Assembly: GCA_949744075.1 (NCBI GenBank)
Contig: CATJWI010000094.1
Coordinates: 1 to 48,588 of the forward strand
Length of the DNA: 48,588 nt
Reading direction: 5' to 3'
From: an uncultured Eubacteriales bacterium
Lineage (GTDB): Bacteria > Bacillota > Clostridia > Oscillospirales > Oscillospiraceae
The notes under the pieces were generated by a model. That model was given only the letters and a program-made list of their open reading frames with translations, was not told where the DNA came from and ran no database searches. A program made the translations under genes and the position numbers. Positions 20,276 to 30,302 of the stretch are shown here, piece after piece (position 1 is the stretch's first letter; every line of letters starts with the position of its first letter).

Positions 20276-21247
20276 ATGATCGATGTGACCGCCCTGGGGG
20301 AATTTTTGATCGACTTTACCCCCCACGGGGAGAACGAAGAAGGAGTGCGGCTGCTGGAGGAAAACCCGGGGGGCGCGCCGGTGAATGTGCTGACAGCGCT
20401 CAGCCGCCTGGGGAAAAAGACCGCCTTTATCGGAAAGGTGGGGGACGACCTCCACGGCCACTTCCTGGCCCGGGTGCTGGAGGACAACGGCATCGACGGC
20501 CGGGGGCTGCGGTTTTCCAAGGCGGCCTATACCACATTGGCTTTTGTGGCCCTCTCCCCCGGCGGAGAGCGGACCTTTTCCTTTGCCCGGGCCCCAGGGG
20601 CGGACACCACCCTGACGGTGGAGGAGCTGCCCGGGGAGCTGCTAAGGGACAGCCGTATCCTCCATGTGGGGTCCCTCTCCATGACCCACGAGCCCGCAAG
20701 GAGCGCCACTTTGGCCGCGGTGGAGGTGGCGAAGAAGGCCGGAGCGCTGATCTCATATGACCCCAACTACCGCGCCCCCCTGTGGCCCTCGGAGGAGGAG
20801 GCGGTGAGACGGATGCGCTTTTTGGCGCCCCGGGCCGACTTGGTGAAGCTGTCGGATGAGGAGACGAAGCTGCTCACCGGAGAGGAGGACCCCCGGCGGG
20901 CGGCAGAGGGGCTTTTGGAGCAGGGGGCGGCTCTGGTGGCGGTGACCTTGGGCGGGAAGGGGGCCCTGGTGGCCAACCGGAACGCTGTGGTGAGCAGGCC
21001 CGGCCATGGGGTGCCCATGGTGGACACCACCGGAGCGGGGGACGCCTTTTGGGGCGGCCTTTTGGCCCGGCTGCTGGAGCTGGGAGGGGCTCCGGAGGAA
21101 CTCTCCGGGGAGGAGCTGCTGGACCTGGCACGGTGGGGCAACGCCGCCGCGGCTCTGTGCATCGGGAAAAGGGGGGCCATCCCGGCCATGCCCACCGGGG
21201 AGGAGGTCCGCCGGTTGTTGGAGGGGGAAGCCCTCGGCTGTGAATAA
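20276..21247 (+). CDS. PfkB family carbohydrate kinase (fructokinase-like)
   Basis: GGAPVNVLTALSRLG, DTTGAGDAFWGGLL. Confidence 0.88.
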   Translation: MIDVTALGEFLIDFTPHGENEEGVRLLEENPGGAPVNVLTALSRLGKKTAFIGKVGDDLHGHFLARVLEDNGIDGRGLRFSKAAYTTLAFVALSPGGERTFSFARAPGADTTLTVEELPGELLRDSRILHVGSLSMTHEPARSATLAAVEVAKKAGALISYDPNYRAPLWPSEEEAVRRMRFLAPRADLVKLSDEETKLLTGEEDPRRAAEGLLEQGAALVAVTLGGKGALVANRNAVVSRPGHGVPMVDTTGAGDAFWGGLLARLLELGGAPEELSGEELLDLARWGNAAAALCIGKRGAIPAMPTGEEVRRLLEGEALGCE

Positions 21248-21256
21248 GAGAAAACG

Positions 21257-21292
21257 AGCCTGTGCCCATTGGGGCACAGGCTTTGTTTTTTG
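21257..21292 (+). terminator. Rho-independent terminator
   Basis: agcctgtgcccattggggcacaggctttgtttttt. Confidence 0.85.
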
Positions 21293-21481
21293 TGTATGCC
21301 GCTGCCCTGTTTTGTAAGTCGTTCAGCAGGGATATGGGGAGTATTGCTGTAAGGTCATGGGAATGCCCATATCAACCGGAAAGCTCAGGCCCATTTTATT
21401 GTTTGTGATAAAATAGGACCCTACATTATAACACCAGACTTTTTGGCTATGGTATATTGGGGGAAAAGGAGGTGGGAAGGC

Positions 21482-22225
21482 GTGAACACATATAAAACTG
21501 CGGAAGTTGCCGCAATTATTGGAGTACACCCAAACACAGTGCGGTTATATGAAAAACGAAAGCTGATACCAAAGCCGGAACGACGGTCAAATGGCTATCG
21601 TGTATTTACAGAATTTCATATAGAGCAATGTAAGCTGATCCGGCTTGCATTTCAAGTAGAGGTCTTGCAGAACGGGTTAAGAAAGAAAATGGCACAGGTG
21701 ATCACAGTATCAGCGACAGGAGACTTTGACATGGCCATTGTGCTTGCGAAAAACTATTTGAAGCAAATCGGACGGGAACGACAAAGCGCAGAGGAGGCCA
21801 TTGAAATTGTAAAGAAGATCTTATCCGGCGATGGAGGGGAAAACGATGGTCATTTGAAACGAAAAGAGGTATCAAAGATGTTTGATATTTCTATGGACAC
21901 GCTCCGGAATTGGGAAATGAACGGTTTGCTTTCCGTAAAAAGAAAAGAGAACGGGTATCGCGTCTATACGGATGAGGATATACGACGGCTAAAAATCATC
22001 CGTTCTTTAAGATGTGCAAATTATTCCTTGGAATCGATCCTGCGTCTTTTACAACAGCTATCCCAAAATCCCGATACAGATATTCGCGCTGCACTAAATG
22101 AGCCAAAGCAAACAGGTGACATTATTTCTGTCTGCGACAGGCTTATTGTGTCGCTGTCAGCGGCAGAGAAGAATGCACGCGCCGTTTTGAATATGCTGTA
22201 TGATATGAAGATCCGATTTTCATAA
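21482..22225 (+). CDS. MerR family regulator with two MerR-type HTH domains
   Basis: YKTAEVAAIIGVHPNTVRLYEKRKLIPKP and LKRKEVSKMFDISMDTLRNWEMNGLLSVKRKENGYRVYTDEDIRRL; strong RBS aaaaggaggtgg before GTG 21482. Confidence 0.82.
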   Translation: MNTYKTAEVAAIIGVHPNTVRLYEKRKLIPKPERRSNGYRVFTEFHIEQCKLIRLAFQVEVLQNGLRKKMAQVITVSATGDFDMAIVLAKNYLKQIGRERQSAEEAIEIVKKILSGDGGENDGHLKRKEVSKMFDISMDTLRNWEMNGLLSVKRKENGYRVYTDEDIRRLKIIRSLRCANYSLESILRLLQQLSQNPDTDIRAALNEPKQTGDIISVCDRLIVSLSAAEKNARAVLNMLYDMKIRFS

Positions 22226-22237
22226 CCTTACACTTTG

Positions 22238-22270
22238 CCACCAATGTTTTCATTGGTGGTATTCTTATTT
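22238..22270 (+). terminator. Hairpin with weak T-tract between merR and the ABC genes
   Basis: ccaccaatg-tttt-cattggtgg. Confidence 0.5.
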
Positions 22271-22296
22271 TACAAAAAGCAAAAGGAGGATTTATT

Positions 22297-23022
22297 ATGG
22301 AGACGGTGATCCATGTGGAGCGGTTGTCAAAATCCTATGGCGGCCTGCTTGCGGTAGACAAAATCAGTCTATCCGTAAAACGCGGAACTGTTTACGGGCT
22401 TCTTGGTGCAAACGGCGCAGGAAAAAGTACAACGATGGAATGTATTTTAGGCACAAAAAATGCCGACAGCGGAAGGATATCGGTCTTGGGTTATAACCCT
22501 AAAAAGGACAGACACCGCTTATTTCAGAATGTTGGCGTTCAGTTTCAGGAGGGCGGTCATCAGCCGGAAATCAAAGTTTCCGAGCTGTGTGAAGAGACCG
22601 CCTGCCTGTATAAAGAGCCTGCCGACTGGAAAAAACTTTGTGAACAGTTTGGAATAGGCAGTAAGATCGGTAATGTGGTAAAGAGTTTGTCCGGCGGGGA
22701 GCGTCAACGCTTATTTATCGCACTTGCCTTGATCCCAAGGCCGGAACTGGTATTTCTTGATGAATTGACTACCGGGCTCGACGCAAAGGCCCGGCGTGAG
22801 GTTTGGAAAATATTATCCGAATTAAAAAGCAAGGGGTTGACGATTTTCTTGACCTCTCACTTCATGGACGAAGTAGAAGCCCTATGTGATGAGGTCTGTA
22901 TTTTGAGAAATGGGAAGGCCGTATTTTTTGGAACCGTTGAACAGGCAAAGAAAGCCAGCGGTTGTGAGAAATTTGAAGACGCTTACCTTATGCTCTCGGG
23001 CGAGGAGGTCGGGAAAGAATGA
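22297..23022 (+). CDS. ABC transporter ATP-binding protein
   Basis: GANGAGKST, LSGGERQRL, LVFLDELTTGLD. Confidence 0.92.
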   Translation: METVIHVERLSKSYGGLLAVDKISLSVKRGTVYGLLGANGAGKSTTMECILGTKNADSGRISVLGYNPKKDRHRLFQNVGVQFQEGGHQPEIKVSELCEETACLYKEPADWKKLCEQFGIGSKIGNVVKSLSGGERQRLFIALALIPRPELVFLDELTTGLDAKARREVWKILSELKSKGLTIFLTSHFMDEVEALCDEVCILRNGKAVFFGTVEQAKKASGCEKFEDAYLMLSGEEVGKE

Positions 23023-23762
23023 GATCGATAAGAACACTTTTGAAAAATGAGCTAAAACTGAACATTAGAGATATGAATATGGTTATTTTCGCTGTCATTC
23101 TGCCGTTGATCGTTTTGCTTATTTTGGGTCTCATGTATGGAACGGAGCCCGCCGCAGACGGGGCAGCATATACATTTATGGAGCAGTCCTTTGGCGCGCT
23201 ATGCTGCATTTCCATTTGTGCCAGCGGATTTATGGGTTTGCCTCTTGTAGTAGCAGGCTATCGGGAACGAAAAATCTTGAAGCGTTTTCAAGTGACTCCT
23301 GTCAGTCCGGCAAAATTACTTTTGGTAGAATTTTTGATTTATATTATCTATTGTATCCTGTCAATGATAACCCTGTTTCCTGCCGCCATGCTGTTTTGGA
23401 AAATAAGAATACATGGGTCTTTCCTCTTGTTTTTGGGAAGTTGGCTTTTGACTATGCTATCGACTTTGAGTATAGGGTTATTGGTTGGGGGGATCGCGAA
23501 AAATACCAAAAGTGCAAGTGTGGCCGCCTGTATCCTGTATTTCCCTATGCTGATTTTTTCGGGAGCGACACTGCCCTTTGAGGTCATGCCTGCCGCCATG
23601 CAAAAGATGATCGGTATCTTTCCGTTGACACAAGGGATTCAATTGATGAAAGCGGCATTTCTGGGGTTGCCGGTTGAAAATGTGCTGCTTTCGGTTGCGG
23701 TGATGTGTGCCGTTACACTGGTTTGTTTTGCTGTCTCTGTAAAGTGTTTCAAATGGGAATAA
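23019..23762 (+). CDS. ABC-2 type transporter permease
   Basis: Six hydrophobic segments; overlaps the ATPase stop. Confidence 0.87.
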   Translation: MRSIRTLLKNELKLNIRDMNMVIFAVILPLIVLLILGLMYGTEPAADGAAYTFMEQSFGALCCISICASGFMGLPLVVAGYRERKILKRFQVTPVSPAKLLLVEFLIYIIYCILSMITLFPAAMLFWKIRIHGSFLLFLGSWLLTMLSTLSIGLLVGGIAKNTKSASVAACILYFPMLIFSGATLPFEVMPAAMQKMIGIFPLTQGIQLMKAAFLGLPVENVLLSVAVMCAVTLVCFAVSVKCFKWE

Positions 23763-23875
23763 ACCTTTCATTGTAAAACATAAGCACGAGATACATTATA
23801 AAGTAAATCCGCTGTAGGACAGCGTTTATAGATATGGAAGGCGGTATGAGCAGCTATCATATACCGAATATATTA

Positions 23876-23903
23876 TTGACATATGACAAAAATAGTGTAT
23901 AAT
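23876..23903 (+). promoter_or_regulatory. Consensus sigmaA promoter of the DUF134 gene
   Basis: TTGACA - 16 nt - TATAAT. Confidence 0.75.
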
Positions 23904-23948
23904 AAAAGGCACAAGAGCATATCGAAGATAGAAAAGGGGAAAATAGCG

Positions 23949-24719
23949 ATGGCAAGGCCCAGAAAATGCAGAAAGGTGTGCCACTTTCCCCAGAGTAGAG
24001 GCTTTTTCCCCGATCCACCCGGAGAGGGAGGGACCATTTTCCTAACGGTGGAGGAGTACGAGACCATACGGCTCATTGACGGGCGGGGCCTTTCTCAGGA
24101 GGAGTGCGGCGCGTCCATGGAGATCGCCCGCACCACCGTCCAGGCGATTTATGCCCAGGCCAGGAAGAAGCTGGCCGACGCGCTGGTGGAGGGCCGGCCC
24201 TTGGAGATCCAGGGGGGAGATTATCGCTTGTGCCAGGGCGGCCGGCGGGACTGCGGCGGCTGTTTTAAGCAGTTTTATTATCAGCATTACCCCAAACCGA
24301 AAGGAGAAAACAGCATGCGGCTGGCGATCCCCTATGAGGAGGGACAGATCTTCCAACATTTTGGACACACCAAACGATTCAAGCTCTACGACGTGGAAGA
24401 GGAGCGCATCACGGCTACTCAGCTGGTGGATGCCGGCGACCAGGGTCACGGCGCCCTGGCGGGAGTCCTTCACGCCCTCCATACCGACGTGCTGATCTGC
24501 GGCGGGATCGGCGCCGGGGCCCAGGCGGCCCTGGAGGGGGCGGGGATCCGTTTCTACGCCGGAGTCACGGGGGAGGCGGACCGGGCCGCGGAGGCCTTGC
24601 TGGCCAGGACGCTGGCCTATGATCCGGCTGCGCGGTGCGACCACCATGGGGAGCACCACCATCATCACAAGGACGGCCGGGACTGCGGCGGACACCATTG
24701 CTGCGGGCCGGCTGACTGA
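23949..24719 (+). CDS. DUF134 DNA-binding domain fused to a NifX/NifB (dinitrogenase Fe-Mo cofactor) domain, with a His/Cys-rich tail
   Basis: MARPRKCRKVCHFPQ... (DUF134), MRLAIPYEEGQIFQHFGHTKRFKLYDVE... (NifX/B), C-terminus CDHHGEHHHHHKDGRDCGGHHCCGPAD. Confidence 0.85.
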   Translation: MARPRKCRKVCHFPQSRGFFPDPPGEGGTIFLTVEEYETIRLIDGRGLSQEECGASMEIARTTVQAIYAQARKKLADALVEGRPLEIQGGDYRLCQGGRRDCGGCFKQFYYQHYPKPKGENSMRLAIPYEEGQIFQHFGHTKRFKLYDVEEERITATQLVDAGDQGHGALAGVLHALHTDVLICGGIGAGAQAALEGAGIRFYAGVTGEADRAAEALLARTLAYDPAARCDHHGEHHHHHKDGRDCGGHHCCGPAD

Positions 24720-24762
24720 GAAAAAGGTTTATCGATCAAACAAATCAAAGGAGGAAGAAGAA

Positions 24763-25137
24763 ATGACAAAATTTTATCTCTGCCGCCACTGCGGCAACCT
24801 GGTGGGAATGATTCATGACGGGGGAGTGACCCCCATCTGCTGCGGCGAGAAGATGACGGAGCTGAAGGCCAACACGGTGGACGCCGGCGGGGAGAAGCAC
24901 CTGCCCGTGGTGAAGGTGGACAAGGACGCCGTCAGCGTCAACGTGGGCTCTGTAAGCCACCCCATGACCCCGGAGCACCTGATCGAGTGGGTCTATCTGG
25001 AGACGGAGCAGGGCGGCCAGCGGAAGGCGCTGAAGGCGGACGACGCTCCCGAGGTGACCTTCGCCCTGGGCGGCGACAAGCCGGTGGCCGTGTATGCCTA
25101 TTGCAATCTCCATGGGCTGTGGATGACCAAGCTGTAA
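24763..25137 (+). CDS. Desulfoferrodoxin family protein
   Basis: Desulforedoxin-like CRHCGNLVGMIHDGGVTPICCGEKM; C-terminal CNLHGLW. Confidence 0.85.
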   Translation: MTKFYLCRHCGNLVGMIHDGGVTPICCGEKMTELKANTVDAGGEKHLPVVKVDKDAVSVNVGSVSHPMTPEHLIEWVYLETEQGGQRKALKADDAPEVTFALGGDKPVAVYAYCNLHGLWMTKL

Positions 25138-25146
25138 AAGAATGAA

Positions 25147-25180
25147 AAGCCCCCTGGCCAGACGGTCAGGGGGCTTTTTG
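25147..25180 (+). terminator. Rho-independent terminator
   Basis: agccccctggccagacggtcagggggcttttt. Confidence 0.8.
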
Positions 25181-25220
25181 CTGCAGAGAATTATATGATG
25201 TCAAGGATAAACGATAGGCC

Positions 25221-25589
25221 TTACTGGACCGCGATGGCCTCGATCTCGCAGAGGACTCCTTTGGGCAGGGCCTTGACCGCTACGCAGCTGCGGCCTGGCT
25301 TGGAGACGAAATACTTGGCGTAGACCTCGTTGAAGGCGGCAAAGTCTCCCATGTCCGCCAGGAAGCAGGTGGTCTTGATCACCTTAGTGAAGTCTGTCCC
25401 GGCGGCGGTCAGGATGGCGCCGACGTTCTGACAGCTCTGCTCGGTCTGGGCGGCGATGCCCTGGGGGACCTCGCCAGTGGCGGGGTCTACGGGGATCTGG
25501 CCCGAGGTGATGACGAAGCCGTTGGCCGCATAGCCCTGGGAGTAGGGGCCGATGGCCCCGGGGGCGTTTTTGGTGTCGATGAGCTTCAT
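25221..25589 (-). CDS. RidA family protein (reactive intermediate/imine deaminase)
   Basis: APGAIGPYSQGYAANGFVITSGQIPVDPATG...RSCVAVKALPKGVLCEIEAIAV. Confidence 0.92.
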   Translation of the reverse strand: MKLIDTKNAPGAIGPYSQGYAANGFVITSGQIPVDPATGEVPQGIAAQTEQSCQNVGAILTAAGTDFTKVIKTTCFLADMGDFAAFNEVYAKYFVSKPGRSCVAVKALPKGVLCEIEAIAVQ

Positions 25590-25619
25590 GCTTTGATCTT
25601 CCTTTCTGATATCAGGCTT

Positions 25620-26939
25620 TTATCCAGACGAGCGGGATCGCCCCGCCCGGTTTGGACCGGTTTGCTTCTCCCTGCCCTCCTGGAGCAGGCGCTGGTGGTC
25701 TTCCAGCATGAGCTGGGCCGCGATGTCCAGGGAGTGGATGGCCTCGTACTGGTCTACCAGGTCGCTCTGGACCAGGTCGCTGTAGGTCTTCTCCCCACCG
25801 TAGGACAGCTTCAGAAAAACGGGGGTGCAGATGGCGCAGGCCATGACGCACAGGATCACCGGGCCGGTGAGGGCCTCCTGCATCAGGCCCAGGGCCAGGC
25901 CCTTGGTGGCCACGATCAGGGCCACCTCCCCCCGGCAGACCATGCCCACCCCTACCTGGAGGCTCTCCCTACCACTGTAGCCGCACAGGCGGGCCCCCAA
26001 GCCGCAGCCCAGGAGCTTGGTGGACATGGCCACCAGGGTGAGGACCAGGGCAAAGAGCAAAAGGGCCCCGCTCATCTCCGGCAACACCAGCTTCACCCCA
26101 ATGCCCGCGAAAAAGACGGGGGAGAAGAAGAGGAACGACAGGGTTTCGCACCGGGAGGCGATGTGAGCGGCCTGGCTGGTGTTGGCGATGATGACCCCCG
26201 CCAGATAGGCCCCCGTGATATCGGCCACGCCGAAGAAGGTCTCCGCCCCATAGGCGAAGAGGAAGCAAAGCCCAAAGGAAAATACGGCGTACCGCCGCCG
26301 GCCCCGGTCCTCGGCCTGGGTCAGCCATTTGACGCCCTTGTGCAGGAGCACCCCAAGGACGAGGGCGGCGGCGAAAAACCCGCCGATGCGCAGCAGCACC
26401 AGGGACAGCCGCACCGTGGGGTCCGCCATGCTGGTGACCAGAGTGAGGGCCACGATGCCCAGAATGTCGTCAATGAGGGCGGCGCTGAGCACCGCGCTGC
26501 CCGAGCGGGTGGACAGCTTGCCCATTTCCCGCAGGGTCTCCACTGTAATGCTCACCGAGGTGGCGGTGAGGATCACGCCCAGGAAGGCGCTCTCCAAGGG
26601 GCTGCCCACGCCAAAGGCTGTCCCCAGCAGGAAGCCTCCTGCCAGAGGGACCGCCACCCCGCACAGGGCGATGATCAGGGCGGAGCGCCCTGACTTCCGC
26701 AGCTCCTGCACGTCTGTCTCCAGACCGGCGGTGAACATGAGGACGATGACTCCGATCTCGGAGACCTGATCCATAAAATCCGTCTCCACCAGCACTCCCA
26801 GGCAGGCGGGGCCCAGCAGCAGCCCCGCCAGAAGCGCCCCCACCACCTGGGGCAGGGCGAAGCGTTTTGTCACGATACCAAACAACTTGGTGCTGAACAG
26901 GATCAGCGCCATATCTAACAAAAAATGATAAGAACCCAT
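25620..26939 (-). CDS. Cation:proton antiporter (CPA2 family)
   Basis: Polytopic; LPQVVGALLAGLLLGPACLG, ALIDDILGIVAL. Confidence 0.87.
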   Translation of the reverse strand: MGSYHFLLDMALILFSTKLFGIVTKRFALPQVVGALLAGLLLGPACLGVLVETDFMDQVSEIGVIVLMFTAGLETDVQELRKSGRSALIIALCGVAVPLAGGFLLGTAFGVGSPLESAFLGVILTATSVSITVETLREMGKLSTRSGSAVLSAALIDDILGIVALTLVTSMADPTVRLSLVLLRIGGFFAAALVLGVLLHKGVKWLTQAEDRGRRRYAVFSFGLCFLFAYGAETFFGVADITGAYLAGVIIANTSQAAHIASRCETLSFLFFSPVFFAGIGVKLVLPEMSGALLLFALVLTLVAMSTKLLGCGLGARLCGYSGRESLQVGVGMVCRGEVALIVATKGLALGLMQEALTGPVILCVMACAICTPVFLKLSYGGEKTYSDLVQSDLVDQYEAIHSLDIAAQLMLEDHQRLLQEGREKQTGPNRAGRSRSSG

Positions 26940-26984
26940 GCTTTGCTTGTCGCCTCTTTATAAAATTTTTCAGTCTTCCGGGTT

Positions 26985-28214
26985 TTAAAACATCAAGGGA
27001 TGCGCCCCGTCGTAGACTACGTGGCGGTAGCCCTGCGGGTCGGTGTCCCCCTCGGTGTTGAACAGCAGGACCACCGAATTTTCGTCCAGGCCCAGCTTGT
27101 CCCGGAAGGGGCGCAGCTCCTCCCGCTCCAGCAGAAGGGAGAGAAGGCCCGCGGTGACGGCCCCGGACTCTCCGGAGACCACCGGCCGGTCTCCGCCCGC
27201 CGGGGCGGCCAGCACCCGCATCCCCCGGGCGGAGACCGCGTCGGGGCAGGCAAAGGCAAAGTCGGTGTTGTCCCGCAGGATAGGCCAGGTGAGCTGGCAG
27301 GGCTCGGCACAGTTGAGTCCTGCCATGATGGTGATCTCCGAGCCGATGGCCTTATGCTCTTTTCCGTCGTCCTGGCGGAGGGACTCGAAGATGCAGGCCA
27401 CCTCCTCCGGCTCCACCACGGCGATTTTGGGCCGGTCCTTCCCATAGGTACAGCAGAGGGCGCCGGTGACGCCGCCGGCCATGGCCCCCACGCCCGCCTG
27501 GAGGAACACATGGGTGGGGCGGCGGTAGCCCAGCAGCTCCAGCTGGTCCATGGCCTCATAGACCATGGTGGTGTAGCCTTGGATGATCCAGCGGGGGGCG
27601 GTCTCATACCCGGGCCAGGAGGTGTCCTGGATCAGGGTCCAGCCCTTCTCCTCCGCCATCTTGGCGGCGTAGCGCACCGCGTCGTCATAGCTCAGGTCGG
27701 TGATGGTGACTTCCGCGCTCCCCGCGTCCCGGATGGCCTGGGCCCGGGCCTCCACTGAGCCCCGGGGCATGTAGACGTAGGACTTGGCTCCCAGAAGCCC
27801 CGCCGCCCAAGAGATTCCCTTGCCGTGGTTGCCGTCGGTGGTGGTGACAAAGGTCATTTTACTGATCTTCTCACGGTTTTCCGGGCGCTGGAGCTGCTCC
27901 ATGGTGACGGTGTGGTGGTCCAGGCCCAGACTCTCGCATACCGACCGGCACAGGGCATACACCCCGCCCAGGCCCTTAAAGGCGTTAAGGCCGAAACGCT
28001 TGGACTCATCCTTGACGCAGATAGCCGCTACCCCAAGGCGCTTGGCCAGGCCGTTGAGTTCCACCAGGGGGGTGGGGGCATACTGCTTCAGGGACTCGTG
28101 GAGATGGCGCACCGGCCCGGTGGCCTCCCGGGAGAGAAAGTCGGGGGCTGGGCTGGGGGTGCGGTGGGGATTGAGCTCCATTTGGATGTTTGCAATGGTT
28201 TCTACCTGTAACAT
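26985..28214 (-). CDS. dpaL: Diaminopropionate ammonia-lyase
   Basis: PLP fold with SKRFGLNAFKGLGGVYAL, TDGNHGKGISWAA, QAGVGAMAGGV. Confidence 0.88.
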   Translation of the reverse strand: MLQVETIANIQMELNPHRTPSPAPDFLSREATGPVRHLHESLKQYAPTPLVELNGLAKRLGVAAICVKDESKRFGLNAFKGLGGVYALCRSVCESLGLDHHTVTMEQLQRPENREKISKMTFVTTTDGNHGKGISWAAGLLGAKSYVYMPRGSVEARAQAIRDAGSAEVTITDLSYDDAVRYAAKMAEEKGWTLIQDTSWPGYETAPRWIIQGYTTMVYEAMDQLELLGYRRPTHVFLQAGVGAMAGGVTGALCCTYGKDRPKIAVVEPEEVACIFESLRQDDGKEHKAIGSEITIMAGLNCAEPCQLTWPILRDNTDFAFACPDAVSARGMRVLAAPAGGDRPVVSGESGAVTAGLLSLLLEREELRPFRDKLGLDENSVVLLFNTEGDTDPQGYRHVVYDGAHPLMF

Positions 28215-28254
28215 AAAAATACCTCCTTTGGATGGTTTGTTGTCTCTATGTTAT

Positions 28255-28271
28255 AGCAAGCGCCGTGCCAA
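28255..28271 (-). promoter_or_regulatory. Sigma54 (-24/-12) promoter of dpaL
   Basis: Minus strand TTGGCACGGCGCTTGCT; full match to YTGGCACGrNNNTTGCW. Confidence 0.85.
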
Positions 28272-28384
28272 AATGCCCCATAGACCAGAAAACCATTGGG
28301 AGACAGGCACTTTTTATTTTTGAACGAGGTGTTTTTCCCGGGAGACCGCTCCGCCGTTCTCAATTTGAAACAGAAAAAAGAAAT

Positions 28385-28424
28385 GGGTCTATCAAAATGA
28401 GAAAATCTCCATTTTGATAGACCC
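28385..28424. promoter_or_regulatory. 14-bp-arm palindrome; candidate activator site and/or terminator of the sigma54 regulator
   Basis: gggtctatcaaaat-N12-attttgatagaccc; T-rich stretch follows on the minus strand. Confidence 0.6.
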
Positions 28425-28429
28425 GCTTT

Positions 28430-30166
<1,737 letters not shown>

Positions 30167-30250
30167 GTCCGTTCACCTCTCCTTTGCCTTTTCTCCATTA
30201 TCGCATGTCCTGTCCCATTTTTCCAGAGGAAAATTCAGATTCCTGCGGGA

Positions 30251-30287
30251 AAAGGGCGGACGGCACGAATGGGTACCGTCCGCCCTC
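30251..30287 (-). terminator. Intrinsic terminator downstream of pepD
   Basis: gggcggacgg...ccgtccgccc hairpin followed by tttt on the minus strand. Confidence 0.7.
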
Positions 30288-30302
30288 GGGCGGTCCGTTG
30301 GC

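Noticed and set aside
21403-21432. Possible promoter TTGTGA-N17-TTATAA upstream of merR
   Set aside because: The -10 element is poor and alternative registers are equally possible; not called as a feature
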